NCBI GenBank assembly: GCA_016783285.1
Contig: JADHWW010000028.1
Location: 1-21,726, forward strand
DNA: 21,726 bases
DNA from: Anaerolineae bacterium
GTDB taxonomy: Bacteria; Chloroflexota; Anaerolineae; B4-G1
Direction of reading: 5' to 3'
Shown: piece by piece, positions 5,515 to 13,569 of the stretch
How positions within the stretch are numbered: the stretch's first letter is position 1
Layout of the letters: each line of letters begins with the position of its first letter
Translations under genes and position numbers: made by a program
The notes under the pieces: model-generated
Seen by the model: the letters and a program-made list of their open reading frames with translations, nothing else
Database searches by the model: none
Told to the model about the DNA's origin: nothing

Positions 5515-6546
5515 ATGAAAGCCCTTTGCTTCTACGAACATGGCGAATTGGATGTTTTGCAGTACACGGATGTACCCAACCCCAGACCTGGCCCCGGCCA
5601 GGCACTTGTGCGCGTCCGCGCCTGCGCCCTCAACCACCTGGACATCTGGATCCGGCGCGGCTGGCCCGGTCTGAAACTGGAGATGCCCCACTGGACCGGG
5701 GCGGACGTCGCTGGAGAGATCGTGGCCCTCGGCGCGGGAGTCATCGGCTGGGAGGCGGGTCAGCGGGTGGTGGTAGACCCCGGCATCAGCACGCGCGAGG
5801 ACGAGTTCACCCGCCGGGGGGAGCACTCTCTCAGCCCCGGCTACGTCATCCTGGGGGAATATATCTGGGGCGGACAGGCGGAGTACGTGGCCGTGCCCGC
5901 CGCCAACCTGATGGCGATGCCGGAGGGATGGGACTTTATCCAGGCGGCCGCACCGCTGCTGGTGAGCCTCACCGCCTGGCGCATGCTCATCCACCGCGCC
6001 GGACTGCGGGCCGGCGAATCCGTGCTCATCGTCGGGGCCGGTGGCGGGGTCAACTCGATGGCTATCCAGATCGCCAAACTGGCCGGCGCCACCGTCTACG
6101 CCCTCACCAGCACCGAGGAAAAAATGGAGCAGGCCCGCGCACTGGGAGCCGATGTGGTGCTCAACTACCGGGAGGATCCCAGGTGGAGCAAGGCCCTCTA
6201 CAAAATGACCGGCCGGCGCGGGGTGGACGTGGTGGTGGACAACGTCGGGCAGGCGACGCTGGCCCAGTCCATACGATCTGTGGCCCGGGGCGGGCGCATC
6301 GTCATCGTCGGCAACACCTCTGGGCCCCAGGCCGGGATTGACATTCGCTTCATCTTTGGCAAACAGATCAGCATCATTGGCTCCACGATGGGCACTCACC
6401 AGGATTTTAGCGACGTGATGAGCCTGGTGTGGGCGGGGAAACTGAGGCCGGTGGTGGATCGGGTGATGCCTCTTTCCGAGGGCCAGGCGGCCTTTGAGGC
6501 GCTGGAGCGGGGGGAGCAGTTCGGGAAGATTGTGCTCGTACCGTGA
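5515..6546 (+). CDS. Medium-chain dehydrogenase/reductase (quinone reductase/alcohol dehydrogenase-like)
   Basis: The protein has 343 residues. An N-terminal GroES-like domain (1-130) contains ALNHLDIWIRRG; a Rossmann NAD(P)-binding domain follows, with VGAGGGVNSMAIQIAKLAGA at about 173-192. Family length is normal. In zinc alcohol dehydrogenases of this subgroup the segment after VxDPG carries three or four structural-zinc cysteines; here it reads GISTREDEFTRRGEHSLSPG (90-109) with none. The usual zinc-ligand GHE is GAD. So it is likely zinc-independent and acts as an enoyl/quinone-type reductase, though substrate is unknown. ATG 5515 is supported by GGAG 8 bases upstream. A truncated paralogue lies at 4663. 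Context suggests acyl-CoA metabolism. Confidence 0.88.
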   Translation: MKALCFYEHGELDVLQYTDVPNPRPGPGQALVRVRACALNHLDIWIRRGWPGLKLEMPHWTGADVAGEIVALGAGVIGWEAGQRVVVDPGISTREDEFTRRGEHSLSPGYVILGEYIWGGQAEYVAVPAANLMAMPEGWDFIQAAAPLLVSLTAWRMLIHRAGLRAGESVLIVGAGGGVNSMAIQIAKLAGATVYALTSTEEKMEQARALGADVVLNYREDPRWSKALYKMTGRRGVDVVVDNVGQATLAQSIRSVARGGRIVIVGNTSGPQAGIDIRFIFGKQISIIGSTMGTHQDFSDVMSLVWAGKLRPVVDRVMPLSEGQAAFEALERGEQFGKIVLVP

Positions 6547-6557
6547 GTTGGTAGATT

Positions 6558-6580
6558 CAGTAGATCCAAAATCGCTCCGA
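6558..6580. repeat. Dispersed 23-bp intergenic repeat, copy 1
   Basis: The core AGATCCAAAATCGCTCCGA recurs at 11613-11635; 22 of 23 bases are shared. It is preceded by GTTGGTAGATT, a string that also occurs in the tandem repeat at 11504-11579, so the same composite repeat probably sits in both gaps. Confidence 0.55.
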
Positions 6581-6585
6581 ATGTG

Positions 6586-7044
6586 ATGTCAAGAAATAGT
6601 CACGCTGACGACGGTCCGTCGCAGCATCCACATCCGAAACTCACCCGCTCCCAAAAGTGCGTAGTCGCCCTGGCCCTCCTGGTGCTGACCCTGGGACTGG
6701 CAAACCTGGTCCGGGCAAGTCTGGCCCTGCGCTACGCCGCCCTCTTGCCCGACTTGCCGATGACGGTGCCCTGGGCATATCTGGCGGCGATGGGCGGCTT
6801 CTGGGGAGCAGTCTTTATCGTCTGTGCGGTGGGGCTGGTGCGCTTCTGTCCCTGGGGCCGGTGGGCCACCCTGGCGGCGACCACCCTCTACGAGGCCCAC
6901 GCCTGGGCTAACCACCTGCTGTTCGATGTGTCCGACTACGCCCGCCAGACCCGCCCCCGCGATCTGCTGCTCACGGCGCTCCTGCTGGCCCTCGTCTGGG
7001 GGCTGCTGAACTGGCCAAGTACACGAAAGGAATTCAAACGATGA
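6586..7044 (+). CDS. Small multi-pass membrane protein of unknown function
   Basis: The 152-residue protein has a polar His-rich N-terminus (HADDGPSQHPHPK) followed by about four hydrophobic segments (roughly 25-46, 61-85, 92-112 and 127-144). Conserved-looking features include FCPWGRWATL and AHAWANHLLFD between helices. I do not recognise a family. The start is uncertain: ATG 6586 or the GTG just before it, with no good ribosome-binding site and part of a dispersed repeat immediately upstream. Its stop overlaps the metallophosphoesterase start as ATGA, and that gene overlaps the mutase in turn, so the three are almost certainly co-expressed. Confidence 0.7.
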   Translation: MSRNSHADDGPSQHPHPKLTRSQKCVVALALLVLTLGLANLVRASLALRYAALLPDLPMTVPWAYLAAMGGFWGAVFIVCAVGLVRFCPWGRWATLAATTLYEAHAWANHLLFDVSDYARQTRPRDLLLTALLLALVWGLLNWPSTRKEFKR

Positions 7045-7795
7045 CTCGATTCGCTGTTCTCTCCGATGTTCATGGCAACTTGCTGGCCCTGGAGGCAGTC
7101 CTGGCCGATGTCGAGGCCCAGGGCACACCCGACACTTATTGGGTGCTGGGCGACCTGATCGCCTTCTGCCCCTGGCCGGCCGAGACGCTGGCCCGCCTGC
7201 GGGCGTTGCCCAACGCCGCTTTTCTGATGGGCAACACCGACCGCTACGTTGTTACCGGCCGGCGGCCTGTCTTCCCGGTCCGTTCGCCCGAGGACTGGGC
7301 CCAGATGCCCTTCGCGCTGGCCGGGCGCGACGCCAACTTTCGCTGGATCGTGGAGCGACTCTCCTACGCCGACTATAAATTCCTGCGTAACCTTCCGCCC
7401 CGGCTGGAGATGGACGTCCCCGGCTACGGGCACATCGTCGCCGTCCACGCCACCCCTGCCGACGACGAGACCAACATCTACCCCGACACCCCCGACGACG
7501 AGGTGCGTCCCCACCTGGCCAGCCTGGACGCTCGCTTGCTCCTGTACGGTCACACCCACCGCCCCGTAGATCGCGTCGTGGACTCCGTGCGCCTGGTCAA
7601 CGCCGGCAGCGTGGGATTGCCGCTGGACGGCGACCCCCGCCCTGCCTATGCCTTGCTCGACTTTGAGGGTGATCAATGCAATGTCACCATCCGCCGCGTC
7701 GAGTACGATATGGAGGCCGTGGTCGTCGAACTGGAGCGGGTGGAGCACCCGGGGCGGACGTGGGCGGGGCGGATACTGCGGGAGGCGAGAGTAAA

Positions 7796-7799
<4 letters not shown>
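7041..7799 (+). CDS. Metallophosphoesterase (YfcE-like)
   Basis: This 252-residue calcineurin-type phosphoesterase has all the metal-binding motifs: D9 and H11 in SDVHGN, D38 in LGDLI, N65 with D67 in GNTD, H136 in VAVHATP, and H171/H173 in GHTH. The family hydrolyses phosphomonoesters or phosphodiesters with two divalent metals, commonly Mn2+ or Ni2+. It has no signal peptide and is cytoplasmic. The substrate cannot be read from sequence. The start overlaps the membrane-protein stop (ATGA) and its own stop overlaps the mutase start (ATGA). Such tight coupling hints at a shared job, perhaps clearance of a phosphorylated intermediate or nucleotide, but this is inference. Confidence 0.9.
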
Positions 7800-9490
<1,691 letters not shown>

Positions 9491-9494
9491 AGAT

Positions 9495-9523
9495 TTGACT
9501 TTTGACTACAATTCGTATACAAT
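9495..9523 (+). promoter_or_regulatory. Sigma-70-type promoter of the HTH-MNT/HEPN unit
   Basis: TTGACT (9495-9500), 17 bases, TACAAT (9518-9523). It begins a few bases after the mutase stop and is immediately followed by a 19-bp palindrome, as expected of an autoregulated unit. Confidence 0.7.
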
Positions 9524-9542
9524 TGACTACAAATTGTAGTCA
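9524..9542. promoter_or_regulatory. Palindromic operator
   Basis: TGACTACAAATTGTAGTCA is a perfect 19-bp palindrome lying just after the -10 element and before the Shine-Dalgarno sequence AGGAG. An extra half-site GACTACAA lies at 9504-9511, inside the promoter spacer. Binding of a dimer here would block transcription. The likely ligand is the winged-helix domain of the protein encoded next. Confidence 0.65.
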
Positions 9543-9554
9543 GGAGCAGATGGA

Positions 9555-10139
9555 ATGCTGGAAAAGTTAATTTCCTCCTCAGCGAGGGTCAAAATCATCA
9601 GACTGCTGCTGCTTAACGAGGGGAAGCGATATTACCAGCGAGAGATTGCTGAACTGACGGGGCTGCCCGTGCGGGCGGTCCAGCGGGAAGGCGCCAGGCT
9701 AACCGAGATGGGGCTCTTGCACCGAACTAGAGATGGCAACCGGGTCTACTTTCAAGCCAACCTGGCATGCTCAATCTTTCTCGAACTGAAGCGCATCCTA
9801 TTGAAAACCGTTGCTCTTGAGTCTCTACTGGGCGACGCCCTCGCAGGGGACGGGCAGATTGAGATTGCCTTCATCTATGGCTCTTACGCCGCCAGTCGGG
9901 AGACAACCACTAGCGACATTGACCTTTTTGTCATCGGCTCCACCTCCGGCCGGCAGTTATCCACAGCATTGCGCCCCGTGCAGGCTGAAATCCAGCGAGA
10001 GGTCAATTATCACCTGGTCACTCCAGAGGATCTCGAGGAAAAAACCCACCAGGGCAACGGCTTCCTGCGCAATGTACTTGATGGTCCGAAAATATTTATG
10101 ATTGGCAATGAAGAGACACTCCGCGCGCTTACTGCGTGA
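9555..10139 (+). CDS. Winged-helix-nucleotidyltransferase (MNT) fusion, antitoxin-like
   Basis: Residues 1-70 of this 194-residue protein form a winged helix-turn-helix (ARVKIIRLLLLNEGKRYYQR, then a recognition helix around VRAVQREGARL). Residues 95-194 form a minimal nucleotidyltransferase with the motif GS-x10-DxD: G109 S110, D121 and D123 in GSYAASRETTTSDIDLF. In MNT/HEPN (type VII) toxin-antitoxin modules the MNT protein neutralises the HEPN RNase, in known cases by adding AMP to it. The fused HTH suggests it also represses its own operon through the 19-bp palindrome just upstream. AGGAG lies 8 bases before ATG 9555. The next gene overlaps its 3' end by 32 bases. Confidence 0.85.
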   Translation: MLEKLISSSARVKIIRLLLLNEGKRYYQREIAELTGLPVRAVQREGARLTEMGLLHRTRDGNRVYFQANLACSIFLELKRILLKTVALESLLGDALAGDGQIEIAFIYGSYAASRETTTSDIDLFVIGSTSGRQLSTALRPVQAEIQREVNYHLVTPEDLEEKTHQGNGFLRNVLDGPKIFMIGNEETLRALTA

Positions 10140-10560
10140 GGGACGCATTCGGCCCCACCGCACGAACCCTGCTGAGATCGCTGACTTGTTCGCGGTGGTC
10201 GAGCGCGACCTGACCGACGCCGCCATTGAGGCACTTTCATCTGACCGCCGATTTGCCACGTCTTACAACGCAGCACTCCAGGCCGCCACGGCGATGATGT
10301 ATGCGGAAGGCTACCGGACAACCGGCGTGGGCCACCACCGGACGACCTTTGAGTTTCTCAAGGCCGTCTCGGTGAGCGAGTTCGGTGACTTGGCAGATTA
10401 TTTCGACGATTGCAGACGCAAGCGGAACCGGGCGGACTACGTCGGAGTGGGCTATGCCTCCGACACTGAGGCCAGACATCTGCTGGTAGAGGCCCGAAAG
10501 TTTGCGGAGATTGCCCGGACTTGGGTTCGGGAGCGGCATCCGGAATTGACGCTGGTGTGA
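10108..10560 (+). CDS. HEPN-domain protein (toxin-like partner)
   Basis: The 150-residue all-helical protein fits the HEPN family: a helical region TNPAEIADLFAVVERDLTDA, a long central bundle (about 45-90), and the motif region DDCRRKRNRADYVG (101-114). Catalytic HEPN RNases usually have R-x4-6-H; here R106-N107 is followed by Y111 with no His in register, as in several MNT-paired HEPN proteins, so RNase activity is not certain. The ATG at 10108 lies inside the MNT gene (32-base overlap) with no clear ribosome-binding site, implying coupled translation; a TTG two codons upstream is an alternative. The gene pair is a plausible toxin-antitoxin or phage-defence module. Confidence 0.75.
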   Translation: MKRHSARLLREGRIRPHRTNPAEIADLFAVVERDLTDAAIEALSSDRRFATSYNAALQAATAMMYAEGYRTTGVGHHRTTFEFLKAVSVSEFGDLADYFDDCRRKRNRADYVGVGYASDTEARHLLVEARKFAEIARTWVRERHPELTLV

Positions 10561-10642
10561 ACACCCACCTACCTCTACACCGCCACCTCGACCACCACGC
10601 GCGGGCGGTACGTGCTGGTGCGACGATAGTCGCTCACGCACG

Positions 10643-11536
10643 TCAATCGTAGACAGAGATGACTGAGGGCACCGGGACGCGGGAGTAGATCTCCACAGGT
10701 GTCTCGTTCGTCCTCAGCCACAGTCCCGTGGAAAAACCCCCATCCAGGTTGAGCGCCACATCCACATCGAGATCGGAATCCGCGAGAAAGCACGCCATTT
10801 CGTGGAGGCTGAGGTGACCACGGGGCGCGATGATGAACAGGATGCGCCCCTGCTGGTCCTGGGCCACGACGGTGCGGCGGGAGGGGCGACCGTCGTCGGC
10901 GTCGGCGGGAAAGCCCATCACGCCGCCCGGCTTGACCAGCACCGGGAATGACTGCACTGCCTCTTCCAGAGGCTCGTCGGGGTCGTAGGGTCGGTCGCGG
11001 AGCCAGCGCACGCTCGCCCGGCCATCGGCTGTGACGGCGAACATACCCGCAAAGTCCTCGTAGGGAGTACCCCAGGCCCGTCCGTCGCTGATGAGCAGAC
11101 CAATGGTCTCGTTTTCGGGAGTAAAGTAGCCGCCGTTGACGACCAGTAGGGGCGAGGTAACCCCGCCCCTACAGCGCTCCGCCCAGGCGCTCACCGGGCA
11201 GGGCGCGATGGGGTCGTAGTGAACGCGAAAGCGCACGGCGGCGGGATCGAGCCGCACGATGGTCAACCGCTCGGCGACCTCGCCGGTCTCTACGCGCACC
11301 TGGCGCCACTCGACGCCCGGTTGCAGCAGTTGCCAACCGGTGTCGGGCGGCTCAGGGGTGGACGTGGGCCAGGGGGTGGGGGTAGGGGGGAGGAGTGTGG
11401 GAGTGTGGGTGGGAGAGAGTGTGGGAGTGGGTGTTGGTGTTGGGGTGGCAGGTGGCGGAAGCAGAGTACAGCCCGATGCCAGAAGCAGGGTCAGGCAGAG
11501 AAGTTGGTAGATTGGTACTCTGGTAGATTGGTACAT
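10643..11536 (-). CDS. Phosphodiester glycosidase (NAGPA-like) lipoprotein
   Basis: The 297-residue protein begins with a lipoprotein signal ending LASGC (lipid Cys 23), then a Pro/Thr-rich linker (24-65), then a domain of the phosphodiester glycosidase family (about 70-297). Its hallmarks are LVVNGGYF (131-138), the segment SRRTVVAQDQQGRILF, and NLDGGFSTGLWL (263-274). Members uncover GlcNAc-1-phosphodiesters or act on exopolysaccharide. It should be anchored on the outer face of the membrane. The frame is open upstream to a TTG at 11593, but that part and the first residues are translations of a TTGGTAGATTGGT-type tandem repeat, so I choose ATG 11536. No good ribosome-binding site is visible. 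Residues 122-131 derive from a palindromic repeat. Confidence 0.8.
   Translation of the reverse strand: MYQSTRVPIYQLLCLTLLLASGCTLLPPPATPTPTPTPTLSPTHTPTLLPPTPTPWPTSTPEPPDTGWQLLQPGVEWRQVRVETGEVAERLTIVRLDPAAVRFRVHYDPIAPCPVSAWAERCRGGVTSPLLVVNGGYFTPENETIGLLISDGRAWGTPYEDFAGMFAVTADGRASVRWLRDRPYDPDEPLEEAVQSFPVLVKPGGVMGFPADADDGRPSRRTVVAQDQQGRILFIIAPRGHLSLHEMACFLADSDLDVDVALNLDGGFSTGLWLRTNETPVEIYSRVPVPSVISVYD
11146..11172. repeat. GTAGGGGCGGGGT palindromic repeat inside the glycosidase gene
   Basis: GTAGGGGCGAGGT, one central base, then ACCCCGCCCCTAC: 13-bp arms with one mismatch. It is read in frame as residues 122-131, just before the conserved LVVNGGYF. Confidence 0.75.
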
Positions 11537-11579
11537 TGGTAGATTGGTTAGTTGGTTGGTTGGTTGGTTGGTACATTGG
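11504..11579. repeat. TTGGTAGATTGGTACA-type tandem repeat
   Basis: About 76 bases consist of short degenerate units of TTGGTAGA, TTGGTACA and TTGG. The stretch spans the start codon of the glycosidase lipoprotein and encodes its first residues (MYQSTRVPIYQ). Slippage here would change the N-terminus or start context. Confidence 0.75.
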
Positions 11580-11612
11580 CGAATCCGTCCCAATCTACCA
11601 GTTTGCCAGTCT

Positions 11613-11635
11613 CAGCAGATCCAAAATCGCTCCGA
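11613..11635. repeat. Dispersed 23-bp intergenic repeat, copy 2
   Basis: It shares 22 of 23 bases with 6558-6580 (core AGATCCAAAATCGCTCCGA). It lies in the 220-base gap between the response regulator and the glycosidase. Confidence 0.55.
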
Positions 11636-11681
11636 GGGGATTGTCAAATCCCCGTTCCTGACCTGGATCTGGCGATCCAGG
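11636..11681. other. Two adjacent hairpins downstream of the response regulator
   Basis: GGGGATT-GTCA-AATCCCC (11636-11653) and CCTGGATC-TGGC-GATCCAGG (11662-11681) are perfect stems. They lie 76-121 bases past the response-regulator stop on the minus strand. Neither is followed by a T-run, so intrinsic termination is doubtful. The rest of 11537-11756 shows only short repeat fragments. Confidence 0.45.
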
Positions 11682-11756
11682 CCGAGCAAAATTGGATCTA
11701 CCGAGCCTACCAATGTACTGGCCCAATCCATCCTTCATACTCGGCTGAGTTCACAG

Positions 11757-12389
11757 TCAGTCCGTGGCCCCCTCGTCCGCGATGCGCTGCGCGCACTCCG
11801 CCAGTTCACGGAGACGCTGGGCTTCTACGGAGAGACCACGGGCGCGCCGCATGTGCTCGAAAGCCTGGCCGTAAAGCGCCGCCGCGTGCTGCCACTCGTG
11901 GGTGAACTCGGCGATGCGGGCCGCCTGCTCCAACGCCAGCGACGCCAGTTCCCACTTGCCTTCGCCGGCGTACTGGGCGGCTGCCTGCTCCAGGTCGGAC
12001 GGGCGCTGCTTGGGCAGTGGGCGCTCTGGCCCAGTCAGGGTACGCTCAATGGTCGGCAGCAACAGGTCGTACCAGTTCGACTTGGGCAGGTATTCGTAGA
12101 GGTCCAATTGCGTGGCGCGGGCCTCGGTCTCTAGCGAAGCATAGCCGGTGAATATGATCACCCGCAGGTCAGGCTGCAACTGGCGCAACATCGAGGCCAC
12201 CTGGAACCCATCCATCTCGGGCATCTTCATGTCCAACACGGCCACGTCGCAAGGCGTCTCTCGTGCCTGCTCGACCGCTTCACGGGCGCTGCTGGCCGTC
12301 ACGATGGTATAGTCGGCCCGTCTCAAATAGTCCTCCAGACTTTCGAGCGCGAGCAGATCGTCGTCCATTACCAATATAGTTGATGACAT
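11757..12389 (-). CDS. Response regulator with helical (TPR-like) output
   Basis: The 210-residue protein starts with a complete CheY-like receiver (1-120): acidic pocket D9-D11, phospho-acceptor D53 in VLDMKMPEMDG, T81 in IFTGYAS and K103 in YLPKSN. The remainder (about 130-210) has no DNA-binding motif; it is Ala/Glu/Leu-rich helices (YAGEGKWELASLALEQAARI, then AALYGQAFEHMRRA) with TPR-like spacing, so output is probably protein-protein contact. It is third in a minus-strand set after a GAF sensor and a receiver-kinase hybrid, 60 bases downstream of the latter. The likely route is phosphorylation by that hybrid kinase. GAGGA lies about 8 bases before ATG 12389. Confidence 0.88.
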   Translation of the reverse strand: MSSTILVMDDDLLALESLEDYLRRADYTIVTASSAREAVEQARETPCDVAVLDMKMPEMDGFQVASMLRQLQPDLRVIIFTGYASLETEARATQLDLYEYLPKSNWYDLLLPTIERTLTGPERPLPKQRPSDLEQAAAQYAGEGKWELASLALEQAARIAEFTHEWQHAAALYGQAFEHMRRARGLSVEAQRLRELAECAQRIADEGATD

Positions 12390-12426
12390 TGTACTTTTCC
12401 TCCTGCAAGATTTAGAATAGTCCGGT

Positions 12427-12453
12427 GTAGGGGCGGGGTAACCCCACCCCTAC
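12427..12453. repeat. GTAGGGGCGGGGT palindromic repeat spanning a stop codon
   Basis: GTAGGGGCGGGGT, one central base, then ACCCCACCCCTAC: 13-bp arms, one mismatch. On the minus strand its first bases (GTAG) provide the TAG stop of the receiver-kinase gene (12450-12452); the rest fills the gap before the response regulator and could act as a weak terminator or RNA-stability hairpin. Confidence 0.75.
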
Positions 12454-13568
12454 TGAACCGGCAATCGGACGGTGACTGTGGTTCCTTTTCCTACGGCGCT
12501 GGTCACTTTGATGTGACCGCCGTGGTTCTCAATGTTCCTGCGGACGACGTAAAGTCCCAGCCCGCTCCCCTTCTGGCCGTTCCTCCAATCCGAGAAACCG
12601 ATGCGGAAGATTTTCTCCTGTGCCTCTGGAGGAATGCCGATGCCTGTGTCCTCCACGTCAACGGCGACCCATCCCCCTCCGGCTCCCTCCTGGGAGGGGG
12701 GAGGGGCTTCCCGCCGCGTGCGCAGTGTGAGTGTGCCGCCGTCAGGCATAGCCCGCCCGGCATTGGTCAGCAGGTTATGGAAAGCCCGTTCCAACTGGGC
12801 GCGACTGCCCTGTATCGGCGGGCTGTCTGCGCCCCACTCCCGCACGATGGTCACGTCGGGGTGGCCGTAACTGAATTCCTGCGCCAGCCGCTCCAGCAGG
12901 CGATGGAGGTCGAGCGTCTCCCAACGCCAGACCTCGCTGCTATCCAGGGCCACCGCCACGTGGCCCAGGTCGTCGGCCAGACGCTTGATGCGGGCCAGAA
13001 TCTGCCGGATGACCTCGATGGAGCGCTCACCCTCTGGCTCTCCCGTCACCAGCCGGGCCAGCGCCTGCACCCGCTGAGTGAGCACAAAGTAGGTCGTGCC
13101 GCCGATGTCGTGGCCTACCTCACGCGCCAGGAGGCGCAGTTCCTCCTCGAGTTGCTGCTTGCGGCGGCGCAGTTCCTGCCACTCAAAGCCGCGTTCGATG
13201 CGCACGATCCATTGATCCAGCGGTTCGGACTTGTTGACAAAGTCCTTGGCCCCTCCGCGCATGGCCGCGACCACGTTCTCGTACACGCCGTAGGCGCTGA
13301 GCATGATAACGTAGGTCTGCTCCAGCATGTGCTTTTTGCGCATCAGGCGCAGTACTTCCATCCCGTCCAGCCCCGGCATGTTGATGTCGAGCAGCATTAC
13401 GTCGTAGGAGGCCTGCTCCAGCCGGGTCAGCGCCTCGTCACCCCCCGCCGCAGATTCCACCTCCCAACCTTGGGCGGCAAACGAGGGCCCGTTGAGGAAA
13501 GCGACTATTTCCTCGCGGAAGAATGGCTCGTCGTCTACCACCAGAATCGTCTTCTGCTCTGCTTCCAT
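12450..13568 (-). CDS. Hybrid receiver-histidine kinase
   Basis: The 372-residue soluble protein has an N-terminal receiver (1-125: D12, D13, phospho-acceptor D61 in LLDINMPGLDG, S91, K113), a coiled linker with many Glu/Arg, then a kinase. The phospho-accepting His is H153 in REVGHDIGG, an unusual H box with GG where Pro is common. The ATPase domain is complete: N265/N269 in HNLLTNAGRA, D307 in DTGIGIP, and GSGLGL (334-339). Residues 288-300 (APPPSQEGAGGGW) are encoded by a GC-rich palindrome and form an extra loop. The gene starts one base after the GAF-sensor stop, with AAGGAAGG as ribosome-binding site. Expected role: integrates a signal from the sensor and phosphorylates the next response regulator. 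Confidence 0.9.
   Translation of the reverse strand: MEAEQKTILVVDDEPFFREEIVAFLNGPSFAAQGWEVESAAGGDEALTRLEQASYDVMLLDINMPGLDGMEVLRLMRKKHMLEQTYVIMLSAYGVYENVVAAMRGGAKDFVNKSEPLDQWIVRIERGFEWQELRRRKQQLEEELRLLAREVGHDIGGTTYFVLTQRVQALARLVTGEPEGERSIEVIRQILARIKRLADDLGHVAVALDSSEVWRWETLDLHRLLERLAQEFSYGHPDVTIVREWGADSPPIQGSRAQLERAFHNLLTNAGRAMPDGGTLTLRTRREAPPPSQEGAGGGWVAVDVEDTGIGIPPEAQEKIFRIGFSDWRNGQKGSGLGLYVVRRNIENHGGHIKVTSAVGKGTTVTVRLPVQ
12674..12706. repeat. GC-rich nested palindrome in the kinase ATPase domain
   Basis: CCCCTCC (12674-12680) pairs with GGAGGGG (12700-12706), and inside it CCCTCC (12685-12690) pairs with GGAGGG (12693-12698). Translated on the minus strand it gives a low-complexity Pro/Gly loop between two strands of the ATPase domain. 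It looks like a repeat that inserted in frame. Confidence 0.5.
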
Positions 13569-13569
13569 A

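Noticed and set aside
5467..6399. Minus-strand open frame of 310 codons
   Set aside because: It is the antisense shadow of the medium-chain dehydrogenase.
10575..10793. Minus-strand frame ending in a protein-like RRTSTYRPRVVVEVAV
   Set aside because: The tail looks plausible but the upstream part overlaps the glycosidase C-terminus in another frame, and no start signal is seen; kept as chance or an unidentifiable remnant.
11624..11647. Minus-strand promoter for the glycosidase (TTGACA-17-TTGGAT)
   Set aside because: The -35 is perfect but the -10 matches only half the consensus and lies inside a dispersed repeat.
11636..11681. Intrinsic terminator of the response-regulator operon
   Set aside because: The hairpins are good but neither has a following T-run on the relevant strand.
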